Of a stretch of 64,000 nt of DNA, positions 38,001 through 53,000 are shown one piece after another. The position numbers and the translations under genes are program-made. Below the pieces are notes generated by a model. That model was given only the letters and a program-made list of their open reading frames with translations, did no database searches and had not been told where the DNA came from. Source of the DNA: Ficedula albicollis (lineage: Eukaryota > Chordata > Aves > Passeriformes > Muscicapidae); assembly GCF_000247815.1 (NCBI RefSeq), contig NC_021673.1:35536194-35600193 (forward strand), written 5' to 3'. The stretch's first letter is position 1. Each line of letters opens with the position of its first letter.

Positions 38001-41000
38001 CTCACAGATGATTGAGGAAGAAGATGGCCATAGAGAAGGGCACTCTAAAAATCTTGAGCAGGAGGAAACAATTATTAACCTGGGACTGGATCAGGAGGCG
38101 ATAGAGAAGTTTAGACTGGCACTACCTGGTTTGCAAGGACACAAAGGCTCCTGTTGGGCAGGGCCCCTTCTGCACGGCAGGATTCACAAAGGATTCACTG
38201 CAGACAACTTGCCAGCCCCACTTCAAGTAGGAAGACATCTCAAAAGGATGATTTGAGAGATTTCTTGTTTCAGCCCTGAACATTCATACGTTTTTGTACT
38301 CTTGGCTCTTTATCCCAAAGTCTCCTCTGTTCCTCTGTTCAACTAGCAAGCTCTGGCTTGCTCCTTTCTTTCAGGAAAATTCCCTTGTTTTGCTCTCACT
38401 TCAATATTCTCTCTCCTTAAGTTCTGCTGAGTTTCACCACTTGTAGGTCAGCCTTCCTGGGGGTTTGTGCCACCTGACAGGACCCTCATCCTTTGACCTG
38501 CCAGGATAAGCCCAATGCCTCAGCAGCCTTGGAAGGTACCACTTCTCTTGCCCAATGCCAAAGAAAAATCATGGATATAAGCTACATTCTCTTTTTATTA
38601 TGAATTTTGCACAAACTAGAAAATTTAGGACAAATACCCTAGTGTTTTCTCTATACTAGCATTTAGGTATTATTTGTGGGGTTTGTTGTATCTACTATGT
38701 CTCAAACTTCATTTAATCTTTGGATGTTGCCTGAGTAAGTTTATCTACGTCTTAAACACATTTTCAAAGTCCTTCTTCAGAGCTAGAGACCACTCAGGGG
38801 TATTGAATAAAAGGAAGACTAATCAACACCTTCATAAATCCCATTTTAGCTCCTACAAGGCAGTATTTTGCAAAGCACATTAACTCAATATCCATACACT
38901 TCTGGACAGGGCATCTAAATTTGGATGTGAATCCAAAGTCTGGTGAGGATGAACTCCACAGAAACAAGGATTATACCTTTGGGTTCCTTGGAATCACACA
39001 GATGACTTTCTAAAAATCAAATTTCAGGCATAAAAAAATGAATCACAGGAAGAAAAAAAAATCCATAAATGGAAAACTATAAAGTAATTATAACTTCTTC
39101 TTTACCTCAATAAGCATAATTAGAAAAGAAAGCAAGCTTCAGAAATTAGTTCAAAGACTTGTGTTTAAAGCATCTAGGAGTCAGTGTACTTCAGGTTTAT
39201 TTAGATGTTTCTGATTATCCCATATGTAATTTAAAGAAAAATATTTCTCCCAGGATCTGTGGCTTCTCAAGAAAATCTCTGCCATACTATATAAAGTTCC
39301 AATACATGTTATAAGCAAACGCTTTTTAAAAATAAAGTTCCTGAAGAACAACGAAATGTTTATGACTATTTCCACTGCCTATGGGAAAGTGCCAGGAGAC
39401 AGCAGCTGGGCAGGAGGCCAGCAGGGGCTTCTGATACACATCTGGGCTTGTGTATAAACATGTTCTCCTTACAGTTTCCATTGTCCGCCCCAGCCCGTTC
39501 CTTTGGAGTATTTGTTGTACTCATTCTTGTCTTATTTACCTTTCCATAATGACTTTTCAGTGCAGAGGCCATCTCTTATCCTTGAACATTGTTTGCAAAA
39601 AGGTGCCCCATCCCTACTGGGTCCTTTAAGCAGTACTGTAGTACAAATAAAATCTCTAAAAATACCATTCTACTTCTCAAACTTACGTCACCTAAGGCCA
39701 GACAAAAGAAAATTGTGTATATCCTCCTTTCCTCCTCGCTCCCTAAAGGAATGCATCCTTTCTCAGCCGTAAAGTGAGCCTGGCAATTACTGTATGTGCA
39801 TGTCTGTGTTCCTGTTTGGAGCACTATAATTGTTTTACAGTCCTGACTGTGATTATCCAGTACCCACCAGAAAATCCCAGTGCTTTGATCACAGGACTCC
39901 CTACCCAGACTCCACAAATAATTTGTCAGACAAGTGGGTTAAGCAGAGGGAAGATAAAGAGGAAACAAGAAACACAGCTGACACAAAGCTAAAAGGAAGG
40001 AAACAAAGATAAAAATGCTAAAAGAAAAAACATAGGCTGAAAATAAAAAAGGGAGGAAACAGATCCCACAGAAAAGAGAAATGAGGTGAGGCAGAGTTGA
40101 AGGAAACGTGCTTTTCTATCAGGACTAAACAGAGGTGAGTCTCTCAGGAGAATACGGTATTTTTTATTTGCTGCTGTTCCCTGTCAGCCCCTCTAAGGGT
40201 CATTAATTTGTTCCCCTGCCTGGCTGGTCTACCATTAATGGTGTACAAGATATCCCTTATAGACAGTCCTCATGCATTTGAGATGAAGGTAGTGAGATAG
40301 CAGAAGCAGGCACAAACAGCTTGCTCATTTGGGCAATAAAAAGACAGAGGGCTGGCAGTCAAACAGAGAACAGACAGGATATAGCAAATTACAGGGTTCT
40401 CCTTCCAGCCTTTGCCATTAAACTAATGTTTTCTGCAATGCATAGATGCCCTCTGGGCACACGACTTGTAACAATCACCATGGCTTGTTTGCTTCCTGAG
40501 CTAGGGATTTAGCTTTTTATACCATACCCTCTGTCTGGCACAGCTCCTACCACACGCAAGGAAAGTATTGATCTTCAGTAGTGTGAGTTTATCTGCAAAT
40601 TAAGACTTGCAGGTACTCCAAAACCATCTTTCCCTCTGCCCTGGCCCTGGAGATGGTGTTCAGTTTTTCCTCTAACTGGAGAATAAACACTACATAGCTC
40701 AGGATAATCTCAGCAAAACCACTTGTGTGTCCCTAAGAAAGGAGCACACTGCTTTCTTGCCCCTGTTTTATGAAACAGTGTTGTCAGGGTTAAGAGGTCT
40801 GTACACTGAGTCTTGTGATTTGCAGCTGTGGGAGCTGCTGCAGCATCACTGAAGCACATTTCCATCCACTACATGGTTTCATGCACAGGTTCTTGCCACA
40901 ACTGTTTTATCTCAACTGGCCTTCCTATTTTTCTATTTCACATTTCTCCTCTCTTTTAAGTCCCTGCTTATCAGTTATTTAAAGGACAAGCCATAAAATA

Positions 41001-44000
41001 CAACCAACCCAGCCACCATGATTTTTCTAGGGTGTAGGGTCGGTGGTTGGATTTTCCAGTAGTTCATGCAAAAACTTCAGCAAACTACTAAGAGGAAGTG
41101 TGCCAATGCTACTTCTGTTTCCAAATGCCAGTGGTTAGAGAACACCATACTGAAGTGCAAGATGTTCAGCACAATTCCACCTGTCTCTGTACCTATGCTT
41201 GTGAAACAACACTCCTGTAACATCCTGGCACTTTCTACATTGGCCAGCTCAAGGGTCCAGTTTAAAAAAGCTTCACTCACATAAAAAGACAAAAAATTTC
41301 TCATGATGGAGAGCAATTAAAGAACGGGGGTGGGGGATGTCAGGGAATTGTTTCCCAGGCTGTCACACAACGGGATGCAAGCTCTGCATTTGGGGTCACT
41401 GATGGCTGTACAGATGTGTCAGGGGAACTTGGACCCAGGACAGAATGATGCCGGAATTTCTGCAAGACTCTGCCTTCCCAAGGTGAATTCTGTCTTGCAT
41501 TATTTTAACCACTACATTCCACACATCATCTTTAACAGAAAATGCACCCTGGGCACCACCTCACTAAAGAGGAGACAGTATCTCTAGTAGTTAAGCAGAA
41601 GGAATTGTTTCTGGCACAGATGGACAGAAGCTTTCTTATTTCATGTTTCTGAAAGGGACCCAAGAGATTATTTTTGCTTGTAGTACCTCCTGCATTCTGC
41701 AGTTAATTCGTCTAAATAATAGAAAGCTTGTTAAAATGTGTAAAGCAAAAGAGTTGCTATTATGTAATCTCTCTTGACAGACAGACATCCCTTGTAAAAC
41801 TGATAAACTTGGCCGTGCTTGAGAGGAAACAAGTGAATAAAATATTCTGCTAAAATATCACAAAAATAATTGAGAAAATCTATTAAATGAGAAGAGTGCA
41901 AACTGATTTTAGAGGCTTTCCCCACCACCTACACCAGCAGGAAATAAGGTAGGTCTGCACTACTACTTACCTTATATCTTTTTTTACATCCAGGAACAGG
42001 ACAGGCAAAAGGTTTCTCATCCCCTCCATTCATGCACATTGAACTAAGGATAGCTTCAGAGCTGATAGCACTTTCTGTAGTCCAGGACTCATCACTGTCT
42101 GATTCTTCATAGTCTACTTCCTCTTCATCATATTCACTACCTAGAAAAGCAGGGTAGTCAGATAAAACAAGAATAAATAAGAGCACAGCAAGATAACTCA
42201 TTCTGCGTTTATTGCATCAGCAACTTGTAATTTCCCCACTTTTGTCTCTTCTGGAAGACAGTTATTTTAAATTTTATAACCCTATCTTTCTTGTAGTTAT
42301 TTATTCCTTCATAAAGACACCAGTGGTTCTTTTTCTAATAACCAGGACAGGCCTTATTAATATATCTTCACAAACTGTTAACTGCATGGCACAGAAAGTT
42401 CAAAGGACTGATTTTAAAATGCAGTTTCATTGCTTCTCAAACACCAGGATCCTTCCGTCTTTCCCAGTGCCCGAACAGAAAATGTGCTCCCTCCCCTCCT
42501 CCAATTAAAGCTAATTTTAAGGCATTTCTTTATGCAATACAATACTGAAGAGTGTAATTCTACAGATCATAAACAGTGTAAAATAATATGTTGACAAGTC
42601 CTAATGCATTTACTAGCCCTTTGGAATTAATAGGAATTATAGCACAACATTAATAAGAATTATATTGTAGCAATTATAGTTGTGAAATTCATTCCCTCAG
42701 GTGTGGGTATAAATTGCATTGTGTGACTGCCCTGAACAGACCGCATTATGTTCCAGATATGCTAAGACAGCCATCTGAGCAGCTGGTGCTGAGTTTATTT
42801 ATTATTTTTAATTGCAATAACTATTAATGAAATCCTCTGAAGAAGTTAAATGTGAAACAAGAGAAATTAGAAAAGCAGAATTCCAACTGTAAAAATACAG
42901 TTGAAAAAAGAAAAGCAGGGGAGGGAAGAGCCGCAGCTGATTAAAAAGAAAATATATGCACAGAGGGAGAGAGAGGGAAAGCTGAGGGAAACTTCTGTGG
43001 TGTCAGCAGGAGGTGGTGCTGTGTTTCCCCTCCCCTTTCTTCTTTCCCTTTCCCAGCTCTGCTAAATTTTATCCTTTCTGCCGAAAGACAATTTGGCTCC
43101 GAGCGCTGGAATAGCTCCCGCTATTAAAGACAGTTATGTGACACTTGCATGGCTCTTCCCTCGTGTGCCCTTTCTGTGCAGGGCTCTGAGCAGCCCAACC
43201 CACCGAGGAGAAAATGCAGACAGATGCCTCATGGCACTTTAAAACACTCTGAATTCCCAGGGAAAACCCACACTGCAAAGCACAGGGGGGTTTTAGGGGT
43301 GCTTCTGCTGAAACTCCGTCCTTCTCGCCTCTTTGGACTCCCCCTTCCGCAGCATTCCCAGGCAGACTCAGCACTGAGTAGCACCCCTGGGAGCTGCCAG
43401 CACCCAGTGCAGCACCTGGGCTTTGGTCAGGACAGATGTCAGGCTGTCCAGGCTGCTTTCCCATGGCTCCCATCCGCCCAGGATGGTGTGCAGATGAGAG
43501 AGGGCCGGCTCCCCACCAGCGGCAGCCGTCGGCACGAGCGCACGCACAGCCCCTGCAGCACATCTGGAAAACTCTGCCCTGCTCCTCCATCCCACTCCCA
43601 ATGAGAGGGAGCCAAAGAAAGCATTATTGACCTCTTAAAATATTTCTGAACTCTAGGAACAGTTAACCTAAAATGAAGTTAAGAGTTGTTATAGTTTAAT
43701 TAACTAATAAAAAAATGGAGGCAAAACCACAACTCTGCTTCTACGATTTCCTGCCCTTGATTGCATCTTGATGGAAAAAATTCCTCAAGCTGTTTCTTTC
43801 AAACCTTTTAGCTCAGTGGGGTTTTTTTTAAAGCAAATTAAACAGAAAACCCTATTGTAAATACACATATGCACTCCTAGGATGACAAAACATACAATTC
43901 TAAACACTGATACCAACAATTTCTGCCTTTATAATCACCCCCCTTGAGAGCCCCTTTAAGAGTAGGTGATTTCTGCCCAAATAGGATTTTGTCCTCCTGA

Positions 44001-47000
44001 AGAAATCATCATTTGAAATGGTACAACAAATATGTCTTAGGGACACCACTCATTTTAATGATGATAAGGAGTATGTTTTCATAAAGCAACAATCAGTGCT
44101 CCTTAAAACTTAGTATGCAATACAATGTATAAAATAAGATGCACAGAACAGTGGGGAGAAGCTGCTGTCAGTACAATTGTGTATTTCCTTAGGTTTTCCT
44201 AAAGGCATTGAGGGGTGCCCTTTTAACTTTTCTAGTAATTTTGTACAGTAAGATCCAATTCTGTAAAAATGTTTGCCTCTACTTCAGTCAAAGGTAGACT
44301 CGGTGAAAGAGAGAGACAGAAGAGAACAAACTGTGTATTGTAAGAATCGGTGAGATCACACCATCCTTACGGTTTTCTTTTCATTGGCTTACCTGAACAG
44401 AAATACAAGATTTGGTCTAATACACTCAAAACAGTTCTTTACCACTATAAGCAAATGCTCCATTATCTTAATTTTTAAAATTCAGGTGTCACTACAGATT
44501 TTACAAATACAATGAGCTTTTTCATATAAATGACCATATAAAAGTGCATTTCTTCTTGCACAAAAGTAATACTAATGGTGCCATATGACTTCATATGAAG
44601 CTGGAACAGCAGTCTATCACTGCTTTTATCTAACAGCATCCTACTGAACTCAACTGCTTCTATTCTAAAAAAACATAAAAATTAGAAATCCCAAAATGTA
44701 TTTTAAAGGATCTTGGTATAAGGAAAATGCAGAAAAATTTACTGCCTTGAAAAAAATTCATTAGCAATAAAAATTCAACCTTAAAATAATGATGTTGTTT
44801 CAGTTGTTACAGAAAAACAACACTGATTTAGTCATGCTTTTAACCGATTCTGCCTCAGAATTTAATTTCCTCACTTGTCAGTGTCTAAGAGCAGCAACCC
44901 ATGCGGTGCCTCCCTGACTGCGTGCAGCACATCAGAGAGGGAGGGAAATAAAACAAGAGGAAAAACAAAAAGCAACAAGGCGCAGGTCGGCGCTGCCATT
45001 ACAAACAGCCCCTGGATGAGGTATTTTAATTAAGTGGCGCGGGGCTGGGCTTTGTGAGGCTGTTCCCAGGCGGAGCAGGAGGCGCTGGGCTCCGTGTCAG
45101 GTGTGCAAACTGCAACCCGAGCCCCTGCCCCGCTGCTGGGCAGCGTTCCCAGGGACCAGCACTGCGCCCAGGGGAAGTGCACAGCAGCGCACTTTGATCA
45201 AGATAGAGCCAGTTAATTGCCTGCCTTTTTTTTTTTTTTTTTAAGCTTGGTTGGTGTTTCACGATTATATCTGCAAATATTTACTTTTTTAAAGAAGAAA
45301 AAAAAAAAAGAAAAGAAATGAAGCGCCTTTGCGCCTAACCTATGGCCTGCTCCAGGGTGTAACAAGTGCGTGACTCGGGCAGTGTTTGCAGTAACTCTTC
45401 AGAGAGCTCTGCTTGGACACTGCCGTGCTCATGGAAAACAGGATGCTCTGCTGGGGCACGCTGCCCTTTGGGCACTCAGCTGAGCCATTCCTGTGCCGTG
45501 AGTGCCAATGGCTTCACCCTTCCTCCTCACCCTGGGAAAGCAGACTGAATGTTGCCCCCACTGAAAAATATCAGAACTAGGCTTCACAAGTCTGAATAGG
45601 AAAAAAACCTCCCCCAAAACTTGACAACACGCAGACAAAGCATCTAAATATCTGGCTTACAGAGAAGCACATGCTTTCAGCAAGGCACTGTACAAATACA
45701 CAATATTATTACCACAACTAAATACTAGTTCTACCATAGCAAAAAACCTGCTCTCTTCCTCTCTCCTCTGGCAATGCTTTTTCTCAGGCTTCTTGCTAGC
45801 TCGTTGCTCTTTAACATAATATCCAGTTTCATCATCTGGCTTTCATTCTGAGACCCTACACAGTTCTACCTTGGCCTAACCTAAGCCACTGCTTTATTAT
45901 CCAAATAACTCAGTAACATCTTCTTAATACTGCACCCACCCTCGCATGCAATATTCCCTCAGTCCTGGCCCACAAAACCATTTCCCCACTCCCCACACTA
46001 CTGGCCTTGCCAAAAGACTCACTTCATCTGTGCTGCCCCCAGCAGATCAAAAAATGAAACCAAACAAAGGCAAGGAAAGAATGCTAGTTCAGCTTTTTTT
46101 TTTCCCCCTGCAATTTTCCATGCTGAGACAATGCCACTACTCCTCAAAGGGGAGGTGGACTCCTCTAGGCACAACTCACATATATGCCATATTGGAGCCA
46201 GAAATCACATAAAATTACCTGCTATGAGAAGCCACAAAACATACTGGGTCACAAAGAGTTCTAGCAAGCTATTTCTCCTGTAATTTTCACACTGCTTTTA
46301 AACTGCTCATCACAAATAAGCAAGCTGTCTATGCCACAGCCAGAAGTAAAGACAAAAAGAGCACAAAAAGAGATTATGGTTACTGCCTGCAGGGTAAGAA
46401 GCCTTTGCAGTTTGACAAAAAGCAAAGTTGACCATAGACTTGGTCTACACCTCTGCCAGTCAGTTTTACTGTGAAAATCAGTGAGAATGTCACTTAATCC
46501 TACAGCAAAGATCTCACCTCTTCAATGCCCATCCACTACTTTTTTGTTTTCCAGTAGAAGAAGTGAAATGGTTTGCAGAGAGCTAATTCATTTGACATTC
46601 TGGAACAAACATCCCAGCTACACTACGGAAAAACTGGGGCCTTATCTTTTATATTTCTGGGGTTTATTCTGTATTCACACCACTGTAGCCAAGATAAATT
46701 CTGCCTTTTGCATGAGTGAATTCATTCTATTGTGAGATTTATAGAGGATTTTCCTCTGAACTTTAAATGAATCTTGGTTCTAGCAGGTGCACAGCATTTG
46801 TTGTTACATTGCTTTTCAAACCTAAAGACTTCTCTGCTGTGCCTTTAAATATAAAAAAGACAAAGCTGATTAAAACCAGCACAAGCTGTGTGTGCAATTT
46901 TAATAAGTAGGATCTATCTTGACCTCTGATCAAGAACATTATGAGTTTTTCCTTTCTCCTCCCATGAAGAAAAACAAACCCAAAACATCCTTGCCAATTA

Positions 47001-50000
47001 TTTTTGTGCCCAGAAAACATACATTTAAGTATACAATGAATAACTATGAGCAAATAGCTTATTGCAGTGGGAACCAACATTGCTAGTGTCACTGAAAGTT
47101 CATGGTAATTCCAAGGATTTCTCATAAAATTTCAGCTTCACACTTTGTCCCGTGCGGGACTTCGAGCTTGTATTTCACAGAAACAGTTTTATGAGAGCAC
47201 TTCTTATGTTAAGAACTTTGCATTCCCATATACAGCGACAGTTTCCTTGATAAAAAAGTGAATTATTAATATTATGTGAATTTTGGGTTAACACTAAAGC
47301 ACATTTATGGATTTGTCAGACTTCTTCCCTCTGTGCCAATGGATGCACACAGCAGGGACAATGCTCCTACAGCTGATACTCATTGCTGATCTAAAGACAT
47401 ATCAAGTCATTCAAAATGAAATATTCTTCCTTCATGTAATGAACAGAAAACAAATGCTCAGGGCAATGAAATACAGAACAGTCAAATAGCAGCAGCCATG
47501 CAAGTCTTCAGTCTAGAAGCTGTAGCAGGACTCTCAGCTGAGAGCTGGTATGGGTGGCACAGTGCACTGGCCCTGCAAACTCCAGCAACAATCATCAAAC
47601 ACTGGATCATCCAGACACACTAAGCCAGGGTCTTTGCTTGCTTGTTTTGGTGGGTGAGGAGAGGGGACTCAAGAGGACAGAAAGCAATTTTCAGACTTTG
47701 TAAAAAGCCCATTCAGATTAATTTCTTATATTTTCAAAGATGATGTAGACACAACTGAATAAAACCCAGAGAGGCCTAACAGAGCACTCTGCAGTGCTAC
47801 AGACACTGGCATTTCAGATAGCAAGTGTTTGGATTAAGCACTAAAATACAATGAGCACTAGGTTCACCTCAGAGAAGGCCAGAGCCTTTCTCCAGTACAT
47901 GGGTATGATGAGCACATGGAGATTTTACTCCTCTCCCAGTAATTATTCCTGATCCTCATTTCTGGGAGAGGAGAGGTAATTCTGCTCTCAAAGCCAACTG
48001 CAGGCTCGGAACTTTGCTGTCACTGGTGGGAGCTGATGGAGATGGTCCTGGTTTGTCAAACAGGAACTTGCAGGGCTGGCAGAGGCCTCCATCCCTCTTC
48101 ATGGTCACAACAGAGCCATGAAAACAGCAGCTATGACTTACTGGTGCCTTGGCCCTGCTCCCAGCAGAGTGGGGGCTCAGGGGTGTCCCCCTGGCCACTG
48201 CCAGCCCTGCACAGCGTGTCCTGGAGGCTCTGCCTGCTGCTGCCAGCACCCTCCTCTTTCCCATGACACCAGTCAGAGCAGGATTTGGCCAGAACAATGT
48301 CTTCTGGAGAAACCACCCTTCCTTTTCTCTTTTCCAGTCCTCTCCTAGCTCAGATCAAGTGCTAAATAATGAGCTGTTAGGATGTATTACTGCCCAGAAG
48401 AGATAATTTTCTATTGTCTCTGGCTGAAGCAAGGCTCTGCTAATGAATAAGCACCAAGAGAATTTCAAAAATGCACCTCATGTAATGATGGATTCAAACA
48501 CAAAGAACAGTATGTTTTTTATCATTAAGGCACAAGGCACTTGAAAGCACAAGAGAAAATGAGTTAGGCAAAAAGCCCCGCACAAAAACCTTTTCTGTGT
48601 TTGTTTGCATCATTTGAAGAGCAGCTTTCAGACCACACTTTCAGACCTCCACTGCTATACCAGAGGAGGGAACATTTAAGCATCTAAGGGTATGGCTAAT
48701 TGTTTCTGGACATCCTCTCCTCTCTCTTCCAGCAACTGCAACTTGCACACTCACAGAGACAGTCTGAAAAGATCCTTCCCACAGCTGTTTTGGAGGGTGG
48801 TGCTTTAAACAGGATGAGCCCATACACAGTTAAACATGCAGTACCCTGGTGTTTTTAAATGACACAGTAGATAGGTCAATTCAAACATCTCACACCAATT
48901 GCAGTTTTCATTTCAGTGCTCTCAGTGTACGCTCATGCTGAATTTTAAGTGACTGAAAATGTATCCCATTACAAGATTTGGATTCACTTTGGAAAGCATG
49001 CAAACACTCCTCCAGGTAAAACATAAATCTGAATACATTGTATTTTGGTACAGAATGATTTTGGCTGAGCTAACCTATATGGGAAATCCCCTTAAAATGT
49101 TGGAGGTTAGAGCTAAAATGATAAAGGTACAAAATAAGCATAAACTTTTGTATTTAAAGTGCTATTAGTATGACATTAGTCCTATAAATTCTTTTTCACT
49201 GTCAGCAAAATGGAGAACTATTTACACAGGAGATCTGCTCTCCATTTTGGGCTACTAGAGAAACACACTCAGGTTAAAAAAAGATAGTCCTCCAGAGCCA
49301 AAACTGGGGTTGGTGGAGCAGCTGGATTCTATCTGGCTTTAGGAGCAACTGTGTGCCATTTTATTTCTTGATATATCTGTATCTTGATACTGGTATAGCA
49401 AAGAACAGTCTTTAAAACTAAAGCACTGTAAATCCTAATCCAAAGTTTATAAATCCGCTTGCACACCTATATAAGCAGATACGTTACAACTTATTGAATG
49501 TATAAATGCAAATAAAACATATGTGTAATAAGATAAATAAAAAAAAAAAACCCCCACTTCCAATTACTTGTGGAACAGCAACTAATCACAAAAACATGCA
49601 TGTAAAGAACTGATTCTGGAAAAAAACAGTCAACTGATACCACGGCATGTGTTTTGTGGAGCAGGGCTTTCTGAGAACGCTGCAGAGGTGCTAAAGCAAA
49701 TTGTTATAATGTCACTGCACAATGTGCTGTTGAGGTTTTATGGTCACACTGCGCCAATAGTCTCGGGAAGTTATTTTGCATTCTTATATAAACTTTTCCC
49801 CCCAATCCTGTTTTCCACAAAACAGGGCTTTCAATAATGTACAGTCTTGTGTTTATACATAGTACAGGAAAAACATGATAAACCCAAGAACACGATCTCT
49901 ACTTTAAACATATTTTAAAACTCGATTTCTGCAACTTCATGTAAACAAGAATAAGCTGTTAAACACTCACCAAAAAAAAGAACATAACCTTCCTGTAATT

Positions 50001-53000
50001 AAATGGCAGTGTTTTACATGGCACTTTTTAAAAATCATGAAAATAAAAAAAAGTAAATAAATAAATCAATCCAGCAGATCCCTCCCAATTTGAGGCTTAA
50101 CCTGCAAAGTAATGTAGCAGTAATAAAACCCATGCCAGCTGGAATCCTTTCTTTTTCTGGCTTTGCCATGAGAAGCAAGAGCAGGTATATATTTGAAGAA
50201 AAACAAATAGGACATTTTCCACCTTTAGTCACAGGATGTTAATTGAACTCTGGCAAATGTTTAAAGGTATTCTCAAAATGTTCAAAAAAGAATTAAAACC
50301 AGTTGGGGCTGAGAAAAAGAAATGATCCATCCTTCCTCCCCTCCCTTCTCTCCCCTCAAACATCTGTTCCAAACTTATGCTCCAAAAACCACAGCGAAGA
50401 ACGGTCATAATTAATGTTATTTTGGCTTTTTAGTTGCTAGGCCTGCATTCCGAGGTTAGAAATACAAAAATACAAGTTCAGGGCACTATTACTGTACTTA
50501 AGGACTCTCCTGATGCACATAACAAAAGAGCAGTTTTTCTTTTCTCTTCTTTACCCCATTTCATAAAAAAAGAGAAGAAAAAATAGAAACGGTACCAGGA
50601 AGCAGTTCCACGTTGAAGATAAAGGATTACAATAAAAAGTACCTACATAAATGAGCTACACTTTATGAAGCTATGAAAATACATTTGAGACATGTTTTAT
50701 ACATGCTTTACAGCTGTACAAAAGCTGCACAGCCACTTACAATGCAGGTCATAAAACTGCTAATGCACACACAGTCCCTCCCCAGCCCGACTGCCGTGCC
50801 TCTGCCTTCGCCAGCGTGCAAATCCTGCACGGATGCACTGGGCTACCACCAGGATCCCCCCTGCTGCTATCACTGTGCAGGGATAGCCTGCACTACACAA
50901 AGAGTGCTGCTGCTTCCAGCATCTGGCCAGGCAGGGATTTCCAGGATGCTCCTGGGTCTCCTCAGTGTGGATGGGCTGCAGCGTGCATGGCTCAGTGCAT
51001 GACCAGAGTGCGGAGGAGCCGCAGAGGTGCAAGACAACTCAGTGCTTTTCCAGCAGCTTTGGGCTGAGGAAGTTTCATGTTTATGAGGCCCAAGAGGGCT
51101 GCAAACCCCTGAACAGCAGCATGGCAGATTCTCCAATGCACTGAAGGGCTGGGAGGATTTAATTTGCATGAATATACACTGACTACTTCTCTCTGCCTGC
51201 TTTTGAAGGTCTGGACCATCTAGATTTAAGAAACATCATCAGCATGGTTTGAGAGCTAGCCCTAAGACTCAGAATTCTAAGGGCTAAAATGGCTATAGAC
51301 TACTGAGCAAGAATCAAGGCTTTTGTCATTTTAACTGCACAAAAAATCTACATGAAAGATATGTTAAGTTTTTTTATTAATCCTACTTTGTGTTTCTCAG
51401 AAATTAACTCAAGCTTAAGAACACATTTAGTGAGGAGTCATGTCTCCTCTCTCAGTTTTACAGACAAAGATTCTGATAAAATAAACTGTGCACTGTGCCT
51501 GTTATGCTGTCACAAACATTGTTTCAATAAGGTCCACAACACGTATGTTAGCAGGTGTGAATTGTTTCAGATGACATACTACTGGGCTGAAATCAAAGTA
51601 CTTTTCATAATGCTGTTTTCCATTGCTCCTTGGCTTCTTGTATCCTTTGACATTAGAGGCAGAAGTGCTCAGAAATTGATGTGAATGGGACTGTCTGACT
51701 ATATGTGGAAAAACCTTCCAAGAGGAAGATTATGCTAGCAAGGACAAAGCATCAACCTTCATCTTCAGCAATAATCAGGGTGGTGCCTTCCACCTGCCAG
51801 GCCACAAGAGCTAAAAAGACAAGAGGATCTTGTGGTTTTAGGAGCCAGCAAATGTTTCATGGTTTTTAGCTCACTTGGAAATACACAAAAGCTACAAATA
51901 ACCCTGTTTTTCCTAAAATGTTACATAATTATGAGGATCTTGTACTGGCTAACATCAACTCATGATACACCATTTCCCCAGTGAAATAAACCTCTCTGGG
52001 TTATAAGTCACTGAGTGTGAAGTGGTATGTTAGTCCTTGCTTTTTATTACTTCTGATTTGCTTTGGCCATAATGCAAGGAAAACTCAAACATTTGCTTAA
52101 GTTTCATCATCTTCAGCACACTGAAGAGCTGCCTAAATGAGTCTGGGTTTGTTTTTTTGCTAAACCATAACACTGCTGTCAACGTGCAGACATACAGCAC
52201 CAGTGGACATGGAGGAATGAGTCTGGGTTTTTTTTTTTGCTAAACCATAACACTGCTGTCAGCGTGCAGACATACAGCACCAGTGGACATGGAGTAATTT
52301 TTTCAGTCCTCAAGGTACCACAGTGGTACAGATAAATCCCATTTAATGTCACAGTGTAATATACACATATGGATATGTGTAAGCATATATGTGCATATGT
52401 GTACACACAAGATTTAAATAAACACCTAAAACTCCATGTGGCCACTACTGTTTCTAACTTGGATGAAAACATTTGTGTTTCCAGCTAGGAATTTTCAAGA
52501 TAATTAGCAGATTGCTTACAAAGCTAAATAGTAAATAAATTTTAAAAAAAATCCTTCCACCAATTGGCCCTTGCAGTATAAACACACAAACATGAATGCC
52601 ATCATTGTTACCCAGACCTGCTGAAGTAACTTTTTGAGTGCCACACTATCCCTATGTTAAACCAGTTATGCCACAAACTGTGAAAGGCAGACACACCGTG
52701 CTTTCTACACATTCCATAATTTTTATACATTTGGAGGGAGATAGGTCTATGTGTGATGGGTGTGCTTGTACACAAAAATCCCTATCCTATCACAAATTAA
52801 CACAGAGATAATCTTTACTTTTCAGCTTATTGTACATTTTTTGTTCTTGACCCTGTTAAAAATGGTTTGCCAGGGTAGGCTACTACGATGGGGATTATAA
52901 AACAGTTCCTGTGCTTGGAAGTACTTTAAATCTACAAGCCATGTTTCTATTGCTGCTTTGTAGCTCAAACCCCAAAACTAGTGATGATTTTATGAGTTGC

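Larger units (their letters stand above)
35029..41970 (-). other. JAZF1: JAZF1 last intron, with nested tandem arrays
   Basis: It contains the duplicated blocks at 35823-36066 and 36663-37386. The rest is plain intron. An 82-codon plus-strand frame at 38008-38256 is discussed among the findings. Confidence 0.8.

Noticed and set aside
43069..43630. 151- and 173-codon frames on opposite strands
   Set aside because: High GC lowers stop frequency. No family, no splice signals and frames open on both strands.
47140..47165. gtcccgtgcgggac palindrome
   Set aside because: It is short and isolated. Nothing else supports a regulatory or mobile-element call.
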